Part shown: one piece after another, positions 1 to 10,746 of the stretch
Numbering within the stretch: position 1 is the first letter of the stretch
Layout of the letters: every line of letters begins with the position of its first letter
Source of the DNA: Cycas panzhihuaensis
Taxonomy: Eukaryota; Cycadophyta
Length of the DNA: 64,000 nt
Reading direction: 5' to 3'
Assembly (NCBI GenBank): GCA_023213395.1
Contig: CM041465.1
Span: 162,137,741-162,201,740 of the forward strand
The notes under the pieces: generated by a model
What the model was told of the DNA's origin: nothing
The model's database searches: none
The model's input: only the letters and a program-made list of their open reading frames with translations
Made by a program: the position numbers and the translations under genes

Positions 1-791
1 ACAACGTAACCAGGAGGTTGCTCCAAATATACCTCCTCTTGAAGATCATTGTTGAGAAAGGTGCTTTTGACGTCCATTTGGTAGATTGGCCATTTGCGTT
101 GAGCAGCTAAGACCAAAATGAGTTTAATGGTGTTCATATTTGCAACTAGTGCAAAGCTCTCCTCATAATCAATGCCTTCCTTTTGTTTGAAGCCCTTTGC
201 AACAAGTCGAGCCTTTTGACACTTAAGTGAACCATCAGAGTGGAATTTGGTTTTATAAACCCATCTATATTTGATTGCCTATTTGTTTTTAGGCAATTCC
301 ACCAAATCCCATGTTGCATTCTTTTCAATAGAATGGATCTCTTCATCTATAGTAGCTTTCCAATTTTCATTTTTGTATGCATCCTCAAAAGTGGAAGGCT
401 CATCAACACAAAGCACTTCAGCCATAAGTGCATAATTGGTTTGCTACTGCATCTTTAATGGACATTTTCTTTCTAAGACTTGGTTGTCCTTCACCATTTG
501 GAAATACCATTTTGGTAGTTTTTTGACAGATGTCACTTGAACCTCAATATCTTCTGGTCATAATGCTTGATCAACAGAAGAAGTGTTAGGATCAAGTGAA
601 GCTGAATCTGAAGTAGATGAAGAAACAAACGGTGCAAAAGATGTACATGGTGTGGATGGTTGTGAGGGAAGGAAATCCTCAACAACCTGCTTACCTTTGT
701 CAATAGGAGGTTGGATGGATGCTGATTCCAACTCCTTATTGTCTTCTTCAGCAAAGATTACATCTCTTGAAAGATGCATTTTCTTAGCTCT
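1..791 (-). pseudogene. Copia fragment M: integrase tail to start of reverse transcriptase
   Basis: Read on the minus strand from 779 downward, this shows the SRDVIF motif that closes a Ty1/copia integrase, then a Ser/Pro-rich linker, then the start of the reverse transcriptase (RT) with a DVKSTFLN motif near 60-85. The polyprotein would drive reverse transcription of a retrotransposon RNA in cytoplasmic particles. The fragment runs off the left edge, so YVDD, RNase H and the 3' LTR are outside the window. In-frame stops interrupt it. Upstream it ends abruptly at an LTR-like segment, which implies loss of gag, protease and most of integrase. Confidence 0.8.
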
Positions 792-939
792 TGCAAATCA
801 AAGAGAAGTAGAAGGATTACTGATTGATTTATTATGAGAGATCAACTATATATGTATACAATGACATATTGTAATTGTCATGTGTCTGAGTGACACGTGG
901 CAGACACTTGTCCTATGATATACAAAGAAAGGTTTTACA
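792..939 (-). repeat. Possible LTR remnant beside fragment M
   Basis: On the minus strand this AT-rich stretch begins TGTAAAACC and ends TTTGCA. It contains a CACGTG G-box, a TATACATATATAG box and a CTCTCATAATAAATC segment in the order expected of a short copia LTR. No TSD or primer site flanks it and no second copy is visible, so the boundaries are guesses. It separates fragment M from fragment L. Confidence 0.35.
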
Positions 940-1589
940 TGATTCTGAAGTCATTATTTTGTTTCTTGGTTTTTCGTTCGTAGTATTTCTTAAATAGGGC
1001 CTGTCTTTGTTTAGGGCTCATATGCCCTTGTTCCTGCGTTGCTTTATTACTCGAAGATTGCTCTTGTTTTTGTAGACTTAAATGGGTGAATGCTTCTTCA
1101 ATATCTTTTAAGTCTGGGTTGGGTCTGTGTTGTTGATCCCAAATTTGCCACACTTGTCGTGCTTGATTTATAATTGACCAATCAATTTGCATTAATGTCT
1201 TGGACTCACACTATCTTGGTGTATGTATTCGAGTGGATCTTCTTACTTGGACTTGTTGGTCTGCCCTGTTTACATGCATAAAGACGTGTGTCATTTGTTC
1301 AAAGTTAGACATTAGATCTAAACATGGCCAGAATCAAACATGGGAGAATCAAGCATGGTCCAAGATATTAGCGAGCAATACAGACTCCTGAACTATGATA
1401 TCCTCGAGGTAATACATAATAATACCTCGTTGGACTAAGGTTTTTAATTCATTAATAATCCTAAGATCTACATCTATGAATTGGATGTGCAAGAATTCTC
1501 CTAGTGTTGTCTGGTTCCCATACTGATTCCATATCGTCATATGTTCCAAACTTGCTATCACTTTTTTACTCCATTTTGTATCATTCCTA
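940..1589 (-). pseudogene. Fragment L: leader ORF and gag N-terminus
   Basis: The minus-strand peptide at 1192-935 contains WSIINQARQVWQIWDQQHRPNP and DLKDIEEAF motifs that match the gag N-terminus of G at 32300-32400, together with the following MSPKQRQALF motif. A short upstream reading frame (1561-1349) matches the region after the PBS in G. The product would be a capsid precursor. It is truncated before the capsid core and zinc knuckle and cannot be functional. Confidence 0.75.
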
Positions 1590-1606
1590 GGTTGGGAATG
1601 ACACCA
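1590..1606 (-). other. Primer-binding site of fragment L
   Basis: On the minus strand TGGTGTCATTCCCAACC directly follows the LTR end. It resembles the TGGTGTCGTTGCCGACC site of G and the tRNA-Asp-type PBS of plant Tat/Athila gypsy elements. Confidence 0.65.
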
Positions 1607-2003
1607 GATGTTAATCCATCATACATGGGTTCTCCTAGGAAGAAAGAGACAATAATATCTTCAATGCAATAGCACACAATGTGACAGCATCAACACAATA
1701 ATATTATATATATAATATTTCACATCAACAGTAATTATAGGATGTCCTCAACTTAGTATCTTCTATTATATCAAAACTGATTACAATAACAAGATTATGT
1801 ACAACTGACAAGATATGATCATCCCACACTAGCTTTGCACCACTCACTAGTATTAGAGGATGCGCAACATCGCATGCCCCCCATCTATTCTTACATCATA
1901 TATATATTATTGGAAACGTTGTGTTGTAACGACTTCCAGCTACTTGACTCAACTAACCCTTTTTGTTAACATAATATCTGATTATAAGAAAATGTGCCCA
2001 ACA
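1607..2003 (-). repeat. 5' LTR of fragment L
   Basis: On the minus strand it begins TGTTGGGCACATTTT and shares long blocks with the G LTR, such as GTTAGTTGAGTCAAGTAG, the AGTGTGGGATGA block and TTTCTTCCTAGGAGAA. Its length of about 397 bp is close to the 383 bp of the G 3' LTR. The outer edge at 2003 is followed by GATGT, but the partner TSD is lost because the element is truncated. Confidence 0.8.
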
Positions 2004-3660
2004 GATGTCCCAAAAAATGATCCTCAGGAAACTAATCTCCAGAAAGGACAATAAAGAGAAACTATCCAAACTAAAAAGAGGCTACCCAAGTGGTCTTTAA
2101 AAACTATGGAAGAATCAAAAAGGGAAGTTTTTGAGTAGAAAACAAGGTTTAAAAGGCATCAAGCCTTAGCCTGCTCAATTGAACCTCAAAATTATAAAGA
2201 AGTTTGTGCAAATTGAGAATGGTAAGATGTTATGGACAAAGAAATGCTTGCTATAAAACAAAATAATACACGGGAACTTATTCCTCCTCCAAAAGGTAAA
2301 CCAATCGTTGGGTTTAAATGGGTTTACAAAATAAAGAAAATAACTTGACAATAGCATTGAGAAATATAAAGCCAGGCTGGTGGCAAAAGGATACATTTAG
2401 ACTGCAAGCATTGACCAGGAGTAAACATTTGCCCTAGTAGCAAAAATGATAACAATTCCCATTATCATAGCTATGGTAGCTCAATATGGTTGGGAGATAT
2501 ACAACTTGATGTAAAAAGTGCCTTTCTGAATGGTGATTTGGAAGAAGAGGTATTTATGGAGCAATCTCCAGGATATACAAGAAAAGGAGATGAGCATATG
2601 GTTTGTAAACTAAAAAAGGCATTGCATGGCCTAAAATAGGCACCGCGGGCCTAGTCTACCAAATTAGATTGCCACCTTAGAAAAAGAGGATTCAACAGAT
2701 ATGAGTTTGATCCAAGCTTATATATAAAAAACCGAGGAGTCTCCATAATTGTTGTATATGTAGATGATATAATCATTACTGGTAGTGATCATGAAACAAT
2801 CAAATGGGTAAGGATGCAAATGGAAAGCAATTTTGAGATGACAGATATCGACCCACTTCATTACTATCTTGGCATTGAAGTGAATCAAAAAACAAGTGCT
2901 ATCTTCATTTCTCAATCAAAGTATGCCAAGAATCTCTTTAAAAAATTTAATATGGAAGAATTGCAAATCATGTGCCACTCCCATGGAAACAGGATGTATC
3001 ATGACACTAGATGAAAGCAATCAAGAAGTAAGTGAAACTCCTTATTGTAAGCTGGTTGGAAGCCTTATTTACTTGACGACTACTAGGTCAAATATATCAT
3101 ACTTGGTGGGAATGGTTTCCAGACATATCAAAGGCATAGTGGATCTAGGATTGAACTTTACCAAGGTTGTTAAACTTGAGCTAATTGGGTATAATGATTC
3201 AAATTGGGCAGGAGAATGACAAGAGAGGAAGTCTACATCTGAATATTGACTCAATTTGGGTTCAATTGCTACATCTTGGAGTAGCAAAAAAACAACCAAC
3301 TATGGCCTTATCATCAATAGAAGTTGAATACAAGGCTGTAGTAAGTGCAACCTATGAAGTAATTTGGGTGAGGTGATTGCTGAAGGACTTGAATAAAAAA
3401 TGCATCAAAGCAACTTCAATCTCCTACAACAATTAGAGCATTATCAAGTTAACCAAAAATCTTGTCTTCCGTGCAAGAACAAAGCACATAGAAGTACATC
3501 ATCATTTCATCAGAGAGAAAGCTAAAGTTAAAGAAATAGATCTTCAATATTGCAACAGTGAAAAGCAACTTGCAAATATTTTTGCAAAGCCTCTACCAAA
3601 GGACAAATTCTAGTGCTTTAGGAATCAACTAGGAATAAAGAACAAAGGATAAAACATTAA
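2004..3660 (+). pseudogene. Copia fragment K: reverse transcriptase and RNase H
   Basis: The plus strand carries a decayed Ty1/copia pol 3' half. RT motifs are KWVYKIK near 2320, a FLNGDLEEE motif near 2526 and an intact YVDD motif near 2757. The MTDI...HYYLGIEV motif lies near 2840-2880. RNase H motifs include SNWAGE near 3200, an IEVEYKA motif near 3320 and the HIEVHHHFI motif near 3490. Many stops and frameshifts break it. It starts directly at the border of fragment L, so gag, protease and integrase are absent. Confidence 0.85.
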
Positions 3661-3667
3661 GGGAGTG

Positions 3668-3892
3668 TGTTGAAATATTAATGTTCTATCTTATACTTTA
3701 TTTAAAGTACTCTAGGGTCCTTTAAGTGCAATTAAGGGTCATGTGTCATGACCCCTCTTTGTTCTTAAGTCGTCGCTTGACTTACATATACTAGATCCTT
3801 TTGTAAACCTTGTGTATTTACATGTGTAAGAGATTTGCACCTATCATTAATGAGAACAAGGCTTCTTCTATTCATATTGATCTTTTTTAACA
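3668..3892 (+). repeat. 3' LTR of copia fragment K
   Basis: The 225-bp segment starts TGTTGAAATATTAATG and ends TTTTTTAACA. It directly follows the ACATTAAGGGAGTG purine-rich tract at the end of the K coding region, the normal place for a copia 3' LTR. A palindromic GGGTCATGTGTCATGACCC stretch lies near 3737. The following CCCTC is the candidate TSD; its partner is not in the window. Confidence 0.8.
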
Positions 3893-4616
3893 CCCTCTAC
3901 CTTACCTAAGGTTTAGTTGTGACCCTGCTTAGTTGTGGCTAACTTACGTCTACCAACTAAGCCAACTACTTGAACTGTGGAAGCATAAAATAAAGTATTG
4001 TATATGTACACAACAAAAAATACATGCCCAAAAGATGCAACTAGCTTAAGAGAACATAGGTGTCTCTCAATTATACCCAAAACAGATTCTGGTTAGTAGT
4101 ATTTAAGAAAAGAGAATAAGTGACAAAGCAACATAGCCCACCATTAGGTCATTAATCATATAACTTGACTATAAAAGGGACCAACCGGATTACTCAGATT
4201 AATTCTCCACCCAACTAACCAAATTCCTAAGGAGAAAAACACCCTCAAGCTGGAGCACATGATATGAATGTAGTACTAGTATTTCACTATGCCCTCAACC
4301 CCATAACATACCCAAATGACTTCTTTGGTCACAATCTACAAATGAACACTATTGAAATATATTTTTGAGTCTTCTCACTACACTTCAACTTACTCAACAA
4401 CACTTGGAGATGCCATACCACATATGATTTATCATTGAATCAATCTCTTTGGACTATCTCTTTGTGTGACCTGCATGTCCTATACCATGCAACGTATGAC
4501 TGATAACCCTACATGTATCATCATTGGATCTCACCATAATGAGGTTGTGGGTTTCATACCACACTGGCACTCACCCATGATGAGGTTTTGAATCCACACC
4601 CTATAGATATTATTCA

Positions 4617-4775
4617 TGTATACTAGAACAATAACAAGGACAAGGAGGGGACTCAAACCAAATTCCTTTCATAACCTTGGAGGAAAGGGAACTCACTCAC
4701 CTCAATTTCCTTTTATATCACAAGGGGGACTCGCTCAACCCTTAAGGAATGGGGACTCGCTCAACCCAAATCCCA
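4617..4775. repeat. Short degenerate direct repeats, GGGGACTC type
   Basis: Four imperfect copies of a GGGGACTCGCTCAACCC-like motif are spaced roughly 25-60 bp apart, near 4645, 4687, 4725 and 4752. Just before them two copies of an ATGATGAGGTTNTGAATCC-like motif occur. They lie in the probable LTR of H and look like local replication slippage. Confidence 0.55.
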
Positions 4776-5701
4776 TATGCCAACTAAAATTTAGCACCAT
4801 CAAAACAGTCCAATGAGATTGACACAGTAATAGACACATACATTCATGCCACTTACCAAACTTATCCCTTACACAGGATGGAGATAAACTCTAAGAGATT
4901 CCAATGTGTGTTGGTTTGTCCATTTTAGAATACTTCCTTAGGGTATGATCATACTTAACACACTTAAGCCAACTTTTGCGAAACTCAACCATGGAAAGTT
5001 TACAAAAACTCCATTGAAAGATTCAGATATATCCCCTTCATCATTCCTACAAGCATTAAGCTCAGGGACCCAAGCTTGGTCACCTAAATGGTCTCTAGTT
5101 GCTCTTGGGCTCTGACCTCCTTTGTTCAGCCTTGTAACATTTTTTTTTCGTTGCCACTCTCCCCAACTCTTTTCTTATGAAGGATGGTGGTGCAAGAAGA
5201 TGGGAGAAATCCATTTTTTTCTTCCATTTCCAACTAAATCCTTGCCCCTTGGTGAGTGGATTTGCTATCATTAATGCCATTACGTCTTGGTGGGTAATTC
5301 TACCTTGTAGTGGTTGTATCAGAGTTTGTTGTTATTGTAGTTGTAGTGATTGCCCTCCACCTTCTTGTCTAAGTTGCCATAATATCTCTACATTTGATAT
5401 CCTTATACATCCCCCTTTTCATCTTGGCATACTAGCACCATCAATGAGTACCCTAAGAATCTAATTTGACTTTGTTATGTTTATTGACAAAATGTTTTGG
5501 GCAAAATTGTGAGTGCCTACCAGTTGCATTCTCATTCTGTCTCTCTGCATTGTTAGTATTTTAGGCTCAAAAGCACATCACATTTTGCGTGAATAATTCA
5601 TCATTTGTGTCTAAGAATGTAGATCTATGATTGAGGATTCCAACACATCTAGAATCAATTGAATTTGACCTCAAATGAATGAGTTATGATCACCCTTATA
5701 G

Positions 5702-6480
5702 AGCACAAAAATTGAGATTTTCCTTGTGAATCCTTTGCTTTTGTGTTTTTGTAATCCTTCATGCTTATGTTCGATCTCAGTGATTCACTTGTGAAAATAT
5801 GAGAAGAAGTTCTTTGTTTGCGTCTCTATTTTATGTCTTTGCACTTGTTCATGCATGTTTTCTACTTGGTGGCCCACTTGCAAAATTGCGGGGAGCTTCT
5901 TCTCTTATGACTATTTCGTGACTTTGCAACTCAATCAACTTTTACTTGTACTCTATGGTGCATGTGCGAAATTGCAAACAATTTGTCACCTGTGACGTCA
6001 TTTCACAATTTTGCAACTTAGTTATTCTATACCTTCGTTCAATGGTCAATTTAGAAAATTGTGAGGAACTTACTACTTGAATCCTTTGTTTTTGAGGCCT
6101 TGCAAGCTGATGTTTGAAGGGTCCCACTCACTGGCTCATTTGCAAAAATGCGAAAGGCTTTCCCTTTGTAACCTTTCTTTCACAGCTTTGGAATTGGATC
6201 TATGAGTGGCCATACTTAGCATCCCAATTACGAATTTGCGAAGACTCTTTACCCACCTCTTGACTTTACGATTTTGGGTCTTAAACTTTCTAAACCCACC
6301 TTTAATAGCTCACTTGTGAAATTATGAGAAGCTCTTTACTCGTAACTATACTTCACAGTTTTGCAATCCGATCTCTTTATAGATTCGCTCAATGGTCCAT
6401 TTGCGAGTTTGTGAGAAGTCTTTTACTCAGAAAAATCTTGCATGGAAGTCTGCTTCAAATTATCATAACTTCTCGCTTTG
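5702..6480. repeat. Degenerate tandem array, about 87-bp unit, nine copies
   Basis: Units start near 5702, 5786, 5875, 5961, 6047, 6137, 6225, 6311 and 6398, so the period is 84-90 bp. Each begins with a CACTTGCAAAATTGCGAG-like block, continues with AGCTTCTTTAC-like and CTTT-rich blocks, and ends with a TTTTGCAA-like block. Units differ strongly from each other, so the array is old. It lies inside the probable 3' LTR of H. Confidence 0.75.
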
Positions 6481-6986
6481 ACATCCATTTTTAACATTTC
6501 TTCACTTGTTGGAAAGCTAAAAAACTCCTCTTTATCTTGGTAGATTCGTCTTTTGAAAATTATGTGACAAATGAATGATTGTTGCACCTTAAATAAGTCA
6601 TGAAGATCTTTGGATCTAACATTTACCCTCACATTAGTTTTTTCCCCCTATTCTTCCCTCATTCGTATCATGTGCTGCTCCATTTGTACTATCCATCTAG
6701 GTAATCTAGTGCTTTTGTATTATGCAAGCAACAAACAAAGAGTGATTTTTACATTGAATGAAATTTTGAAAGAAAAGAGACCAATAACTTAAATCCAAAT
6801 CACCTACAACTTAAACACAAAACTACTTGCTAAGCTAAGAGACCAAAATAGTGGATAACCACACCTGGTGAAGCATAAATAGTGCATTTTCCTTACACAA
6901 GATGAACTAAACTATAAAAGAAATGATATACTTCACATATTTGCCAAAGCTATGGCCTGACCAAGGTTGGTTAAGGAGCTAGGTCC

Positions 6987-7277
6987 TTACATCCCTCTTC
7001 TCTTCACAAGAGTGTCGTCCTCAATATGCCTTCTTCCTATTGCAAATAAATGAGGATATTGTTGTTGCATGTCATTCTTTAACTCCCATGTTGCCCCTTC
7101 TAATGCCAAGTGCTTCCATTGCACGTTCACTTGCCTAAAACTCCTATTTTGCAACATCTCCCTTTGATCTAATATCTTCAAAGGTTTTTCTTCAAAATCA
7201 ATGATTGGTTCAGCTATAAGATTAGTCCACTCAAACACATGCTTTGAATCTAGCATATACTTCTTTAGCAATGACAC
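6987..7277 (-). pseudogene. H pol C-terminus (integrase tail)
   Basis: The minus strand encodes the end of the H polyprotein: LLKKYMLDSKHVF, then a PLKILD motif, then VNVQWKHLALEGATWE and QQYPHLF. This matches the C-terminal chromodomain-like tail of Tekay/Del gypsy integrases, which in the family helps steer integration to heterochromatin. The stop codon overlaps the first bases of the LTR. The upstream half of the frame lies across insert I at 12955-14190, ending in the HNMFHVS motif. This piece itself is free of stops. Confidence 0.8.
6992..7005 (-). other. Polypurine tract of H
   Basis: GAAGAGAAGAGGGA on the minus strand immediately precedes the TGTAA start of the probable 3' LTR. It overlaps the last codons of pol, as in related chromoviruses. 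Confidence 0.6.
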
Positions 7278-7892
7278 TGTAGCGAGTCCTTTACCCAATT
7301 GGAATGTAAAATCGAGCGTAGTAGGCGAATTCACGCATACGTAACAATAATAGAGAAAAAGGTCCACAAATGCTAAACCCAAATAGATCGAATTCACAAA
7401 TGGCAAACACCTTTTGATCCAAAAGTATATCTTCAATTATAGGTTAAATACAAAATACGATACAAGAATGCACAAATTATAAGTAGAGCTCCAACAGAGT
7501 ACCTGCACTGCCTGCCACAATCGCCAAACCCTTCGAGGCGGGGATCCTCCCAGAAATTGCAGCCCTAAGGCCGAAAATCTGCACTTGCCTTGAGGCCGAA
7601 AATGAAGAGAAGAGAGCTTCACCAAATGGATCCTTCGAATGATCTCAAAATCCCTATATATAGGCGCAAAAACTGGGACAATATGAAGTCGGCCAGAGTA
7701 GGGAGGAGTGCGCTCAACATAATCATGAGAAGTCGGCTCTGACTTCTCAAAAGCGAGCTATCTTTAAATGGTCATAACTTTTGATAGGGATGTCGGAATT
7801 GACTTTCGTCTGAACCGTTGGAATCGTCGTTCAGAGGCCTATCATTTGAATGCTTATATGCTATCACTTTGACCATATTTTGGAGTGCTACA
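7278..7892 (-). repeat. 3' LTR of I
   Basis: The 615-bp repeat nearly matches 12336-12954, with TGTAGC at one end and GCTACA at the other. In minus orientation the CCTATATATAGG box near 7654-7664 is the TATA element. Differences from the other LTR cluster near 7305-7345. Confidence 0.93.
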
Positions 7893-7906
7893 AGTCCCTC
7901 CCTTGA
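7893..7906 (-). other. Polypurine tract of I
   Basis: TTTCAAGGGAGGGACT on the minus strand directly precedes the 3' LTR and would prime plus-strand DNA synthesis. Confidence 0.7.
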
Positions 7907-9160
7907 AATTGTGCTTTGCCCTCAAAGCAATCGGTGTTCGGAAATTGTTTTAACCATTCATCGCTTTTCCCAAGTGGAGTCTTCAATATCCAAGTTCTTC
8001 CATTTTATGGGATGCCCTTTGATCCGTCGGACCTAAGAGATCGGGTGCGGGATTGTAAGATTCCTTCGTGCTCTAGCGCCATCTTTCCTTCCTCATCGAG
8101 CTCACAGTATGTTGGATTGAGGAACGATCTTTTCCCCAATTTTCTTCTTTAGACAGGATACATGGAAAACATTATGAATTTTTGTGTTTTCTGGGAGTTC
8201 TAACTGGTAGGCGACTTCACCTACTTTGGAAGTGATTTTGTAAGGACCAAAGTATCTAGGTGCTAGCTTTTGATTGTTTCTTTTTTGTAAGGACATCTGT
8301 TTGTATGGTTGAAGGCGTAAGAAGACCCAATCTCCTACTTCAAATTGTCGTTCCGAGCGTTTTAGATCGGCCTGTTGTTTCATTCTGTTTTGTGCAATTG
8401 CTAGGTTATCCTTCAATTTGTTGATGGTTTCCTCCATTTGCTTCCGATGTTCTTATTTGCTGGACTGTGAAGGTCTATTCCGTTAATAATGATGGTGGCA
8501 TATAGCCATACAAAGCACGGAAAGGTGTCATTTTGTTGAAGAATGATATGTGGTGTTGTACCACCATTACGCTAAATGTAACCATTGATGCCATTGCTTT
8601 TGTTTGTCGGCGAAGTTTCTCAAGTATCCTTCTAAGCATTTGTTGACAATCTCTGTTTGCCCATCCGTCGAGGATGGTATGATGTGCTCATCTTGAGTTT
8701 TGTGCCTGCAATTTTGAATAGATCCTGCCAAAATTTACTAGTAAATTTTGGGTCACGGTCACTTACAATTGCTTTAGGAAAATCATGCAACCTATGGATC
8801 TCCTTCATATATAGTTCTGCCACGTCGCTAGCCTTAGTCACGATTTTAGTCCTCCTCAAGTGGCCATATTTGGTGAGGCGATCTACGATGACCAGAATTG
8901 CGTCCTTTCCTTCAGAGCAAGGTAATCTAGTTATAAAATCCATGGATATTTCATCCCATTTTTGTTCTGGCGTTGGCGTACCGGAGTAACCAGCATTTTA
9001 TGCATTCGATCTGTTTGTGGTATCACATTCTGCCATGAACTTTTGAACGTCTGTTTTTAATCCCTTCCAATAAAATGAAGCTCTTATCTTCCTGAATGTC
9101 TTGTCAATCCCTGTGTGACCTGCTGTTGGTGTGGAATGGCCTTCTTGTAATATTATCTCC
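7907..9160 (-). pseudogene. I integrase with C-terminal tail
   Basis: From 9100 to 8632 the minus strand shows the integrase core: MDFITRLP with the first catalytic Asp, and IVSDRDPKFTSKFW with the second. The third catalytic region (TDGQTEIVN) is shifted out of frame near 8665. The segment 8437-8102 is the C-terminal domain with the FEVGDWVFLRL and LAPRYFGPYKI motifs and NVFHVSCLKK, typical of chromovirus pol. A decayed tail with ILQSRTRSLR follows to about 7910. The enzyme would insert the cDNA into chromatin; the shift removes the catalytic Glu. Confidence 0.85.
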
Positions 9161-10746
9161 TTTAGCCCTGATCTTCTAGGAATGCAAATCTTTCCTTTCC
9201 TTTCTTGTCGACCAATTGTTTGTACTTCGGATCGTTGTCGTATTCCTTCTTTAATGTCTCATGCCAAGCTGGAGTAGCCACTGATATTGTATGTAGTGCT
9301 GGTTTCGCATGAGTTTCTTCTAGAATTCTTGAGAGAGCGTCTGCTATGACATTGTCTTTGCCCTTTTTGTACACAATGGAGAAATCAAATGTTTGTAATT
9401 TGCTCACCCACTACATTGTTAAATCGTGGTGTCTTGATTTAAGAAGTATTTGAGACTGTCGTGGTCCGTTCGTACCTGGAAGGAACTGCCTAGTAAATAC
9501 TGTCTCCACTGGTTGATCGCATGCATTATGGCTAGCATCTCCTTATCATAGATGGGCTTTAACTTTTCTCTGTTATTCAATTTCACCTTTAGACGCTATC
9601 GGCCTTTCGTCTTGTAATAGGACAGCTCCTATCCCAAACCCTGAAGCATCGCATTCCAAGATGAATGGTTTTGAAAAGTCTGGGACTGCTAAAACTGGGC
9701 CTCTTACCATTGCACTTTTTAGTTCTTCAAAGGCTTTGTTGGCCGTTTCGTTCCATGTGAAAGCATCCTTTTTTGTTAAATCTGTAAGTGGAGCTGCTAT
9801 GTTAGCATATCCTCTTATGAATTTCTGAGGTATCCATTTGCTCCTAGGAAGCTACGAACTCGGTGACATTCTTTGGTCTTGGCCATTCTATTATTGCTTG
9901 GACCTTCTTGGGGTCGACCTTGATTCCATTTGGAGTAATGATATGACCGAGGTATTCGAGTTCCTGTTGGCCAAAAGAGCATTTTTTCTTGTTTGCAAAG
10001 AATAAACCTTTTGCTAAAATTTCTAAGGCTAATCTCGGTGTTCCAAATGTTCTCTCCATGTTTCTTTGTAAATGAGGATATCATCAAAAAGATTAGTACA
10101 ATTTCCTCAAACATTCCTTGAATGTGGAGTTCATAGTGGCACAGAACGTTCTTTGGAGCGTTGGTTAGACCAAATGGCATCACTTTGAATTCTAACAGTC
10201 CTTCATGAGTTCGAATCTTTGTCTGGTGGACGTCCCCCTCTTTTACCCGAATTTGATGGTAGCCCGATCGGAGGTCTATCTTGGAGAAGTATTGCGCTCC
10301 ATGTATTTCGTCTAGTAGGTCATCGATCCTGGGGATAGGATATCTATTTTTTACAGTCAACTTGTTCAATCCCCTGTAATCTATGCACATCCTGATTGTG
10401 CCATCTTTCTTAGGGCTAACCACCACTTTGGGATGCAAAGCGGGCTTATGCTAGTCTGAATATGGCCGTGTGCAAGTAATTCTCTAGTTATGTTCTCGAT
10501 CTCTTTCCTCATGTGGTATGGATGCCTGTATGGCCTTATGTTCACCGGTGCTCCTGGAATTAAATCAATCGTGTGCTGAATTTCTCTTGCTGGCGGTAAT
10601 CCTTTTGGTTCTTCGAATACTTGTTTATATTCGTCCAAGATGTAATGTATTTCTGTTGGAATTTCTTGGATTTCTATCTTGTGGCATGACACTATGTATG
10701 TGGGTGCTTTCTTCTGCATGATTCTTTCCATTACGTGAGATGACAC
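9161..10746 (-). pseudogene. I reverse transcriptase and RNase H
   Basis: Order on the minus strand: a linker ending YRHPYHMRKEIE near 10510, RT motifs VVVSPKKDGTIRMCIDYRGLN (10430-10370), DLRSGYHQIRV (10270) and FKVMPFGLTNAP (10170). The active-site block near 10085 is broken by a frameshift. The FGQQELEYLGHIIT motif (9970) and the IIEWPRP thumb (9890) follow. RNase H is decayed between 9800 and 9410. The stretch 9407-9162 holds the end of the connection region, VYKKGKDNVIADALSR. At least two frameshifts and several stops are present. Confidence 0.88.

Larger units (their letters stand above)
940..2003 (-). mobile_element. Gypsy fragment L (same family as G), 5' part only
   Basis: This is a minus-strand Ty3/gypsy remnant with 5' LTR (1607-2003), PBS (1590-1606) and the beginning of the coding region (down to 940). 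It matches G at 31713-32530 in opposite orientation, including the gag N-terminus. Pol and the 3' LTR are missing. The base composition and the PBS type are like those of G, so the two are separate insertions of one family. Confidence 0.8.
3893..6991 (-). repeat. Probable 3' LTR of H (left end not defined)
   Basis: On the minus strand the H pol ends VKRRGM followed by a stop. The purine tract GAAGAGAAGAGGGA at that point is followed at once by TGTAAGGACC. This layout, with the PPT overlapping the end of pol and a TGTAA LTR start, is typical of Tekay-like chromoviruses. About 3.1 kb of non-coding DNA then runs to the K LTR at 3892, a plausible length for such LTRs. A minus-strand TATAAAAG lies near 4705. 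The second LTR is outside the window, so neither the length nor the left end can be tested here. No credible gene lies in this stretch. Confidence 0.5.

Noticed and set aside
2004-3892. K as left half of element M
   Set aside because: M is on the minus strand and K on the plus strand, both include the RT start, and they cannot be parts of one element.
5177-5464. Cys-rich plus-strand peptide (CIRVCCYCSCSDC)
   Set aside because: No signal peptide or known Cys spacing; it lies in the probable H LTR and its Cys codons come from TGT-rich DNA.
5702-6480. Possible CRISPR-like regular repeats
   Set aside because: Units are contiguous and diverged, without constant repeats separated by unique spacers, and the DNA is plant retroelement.
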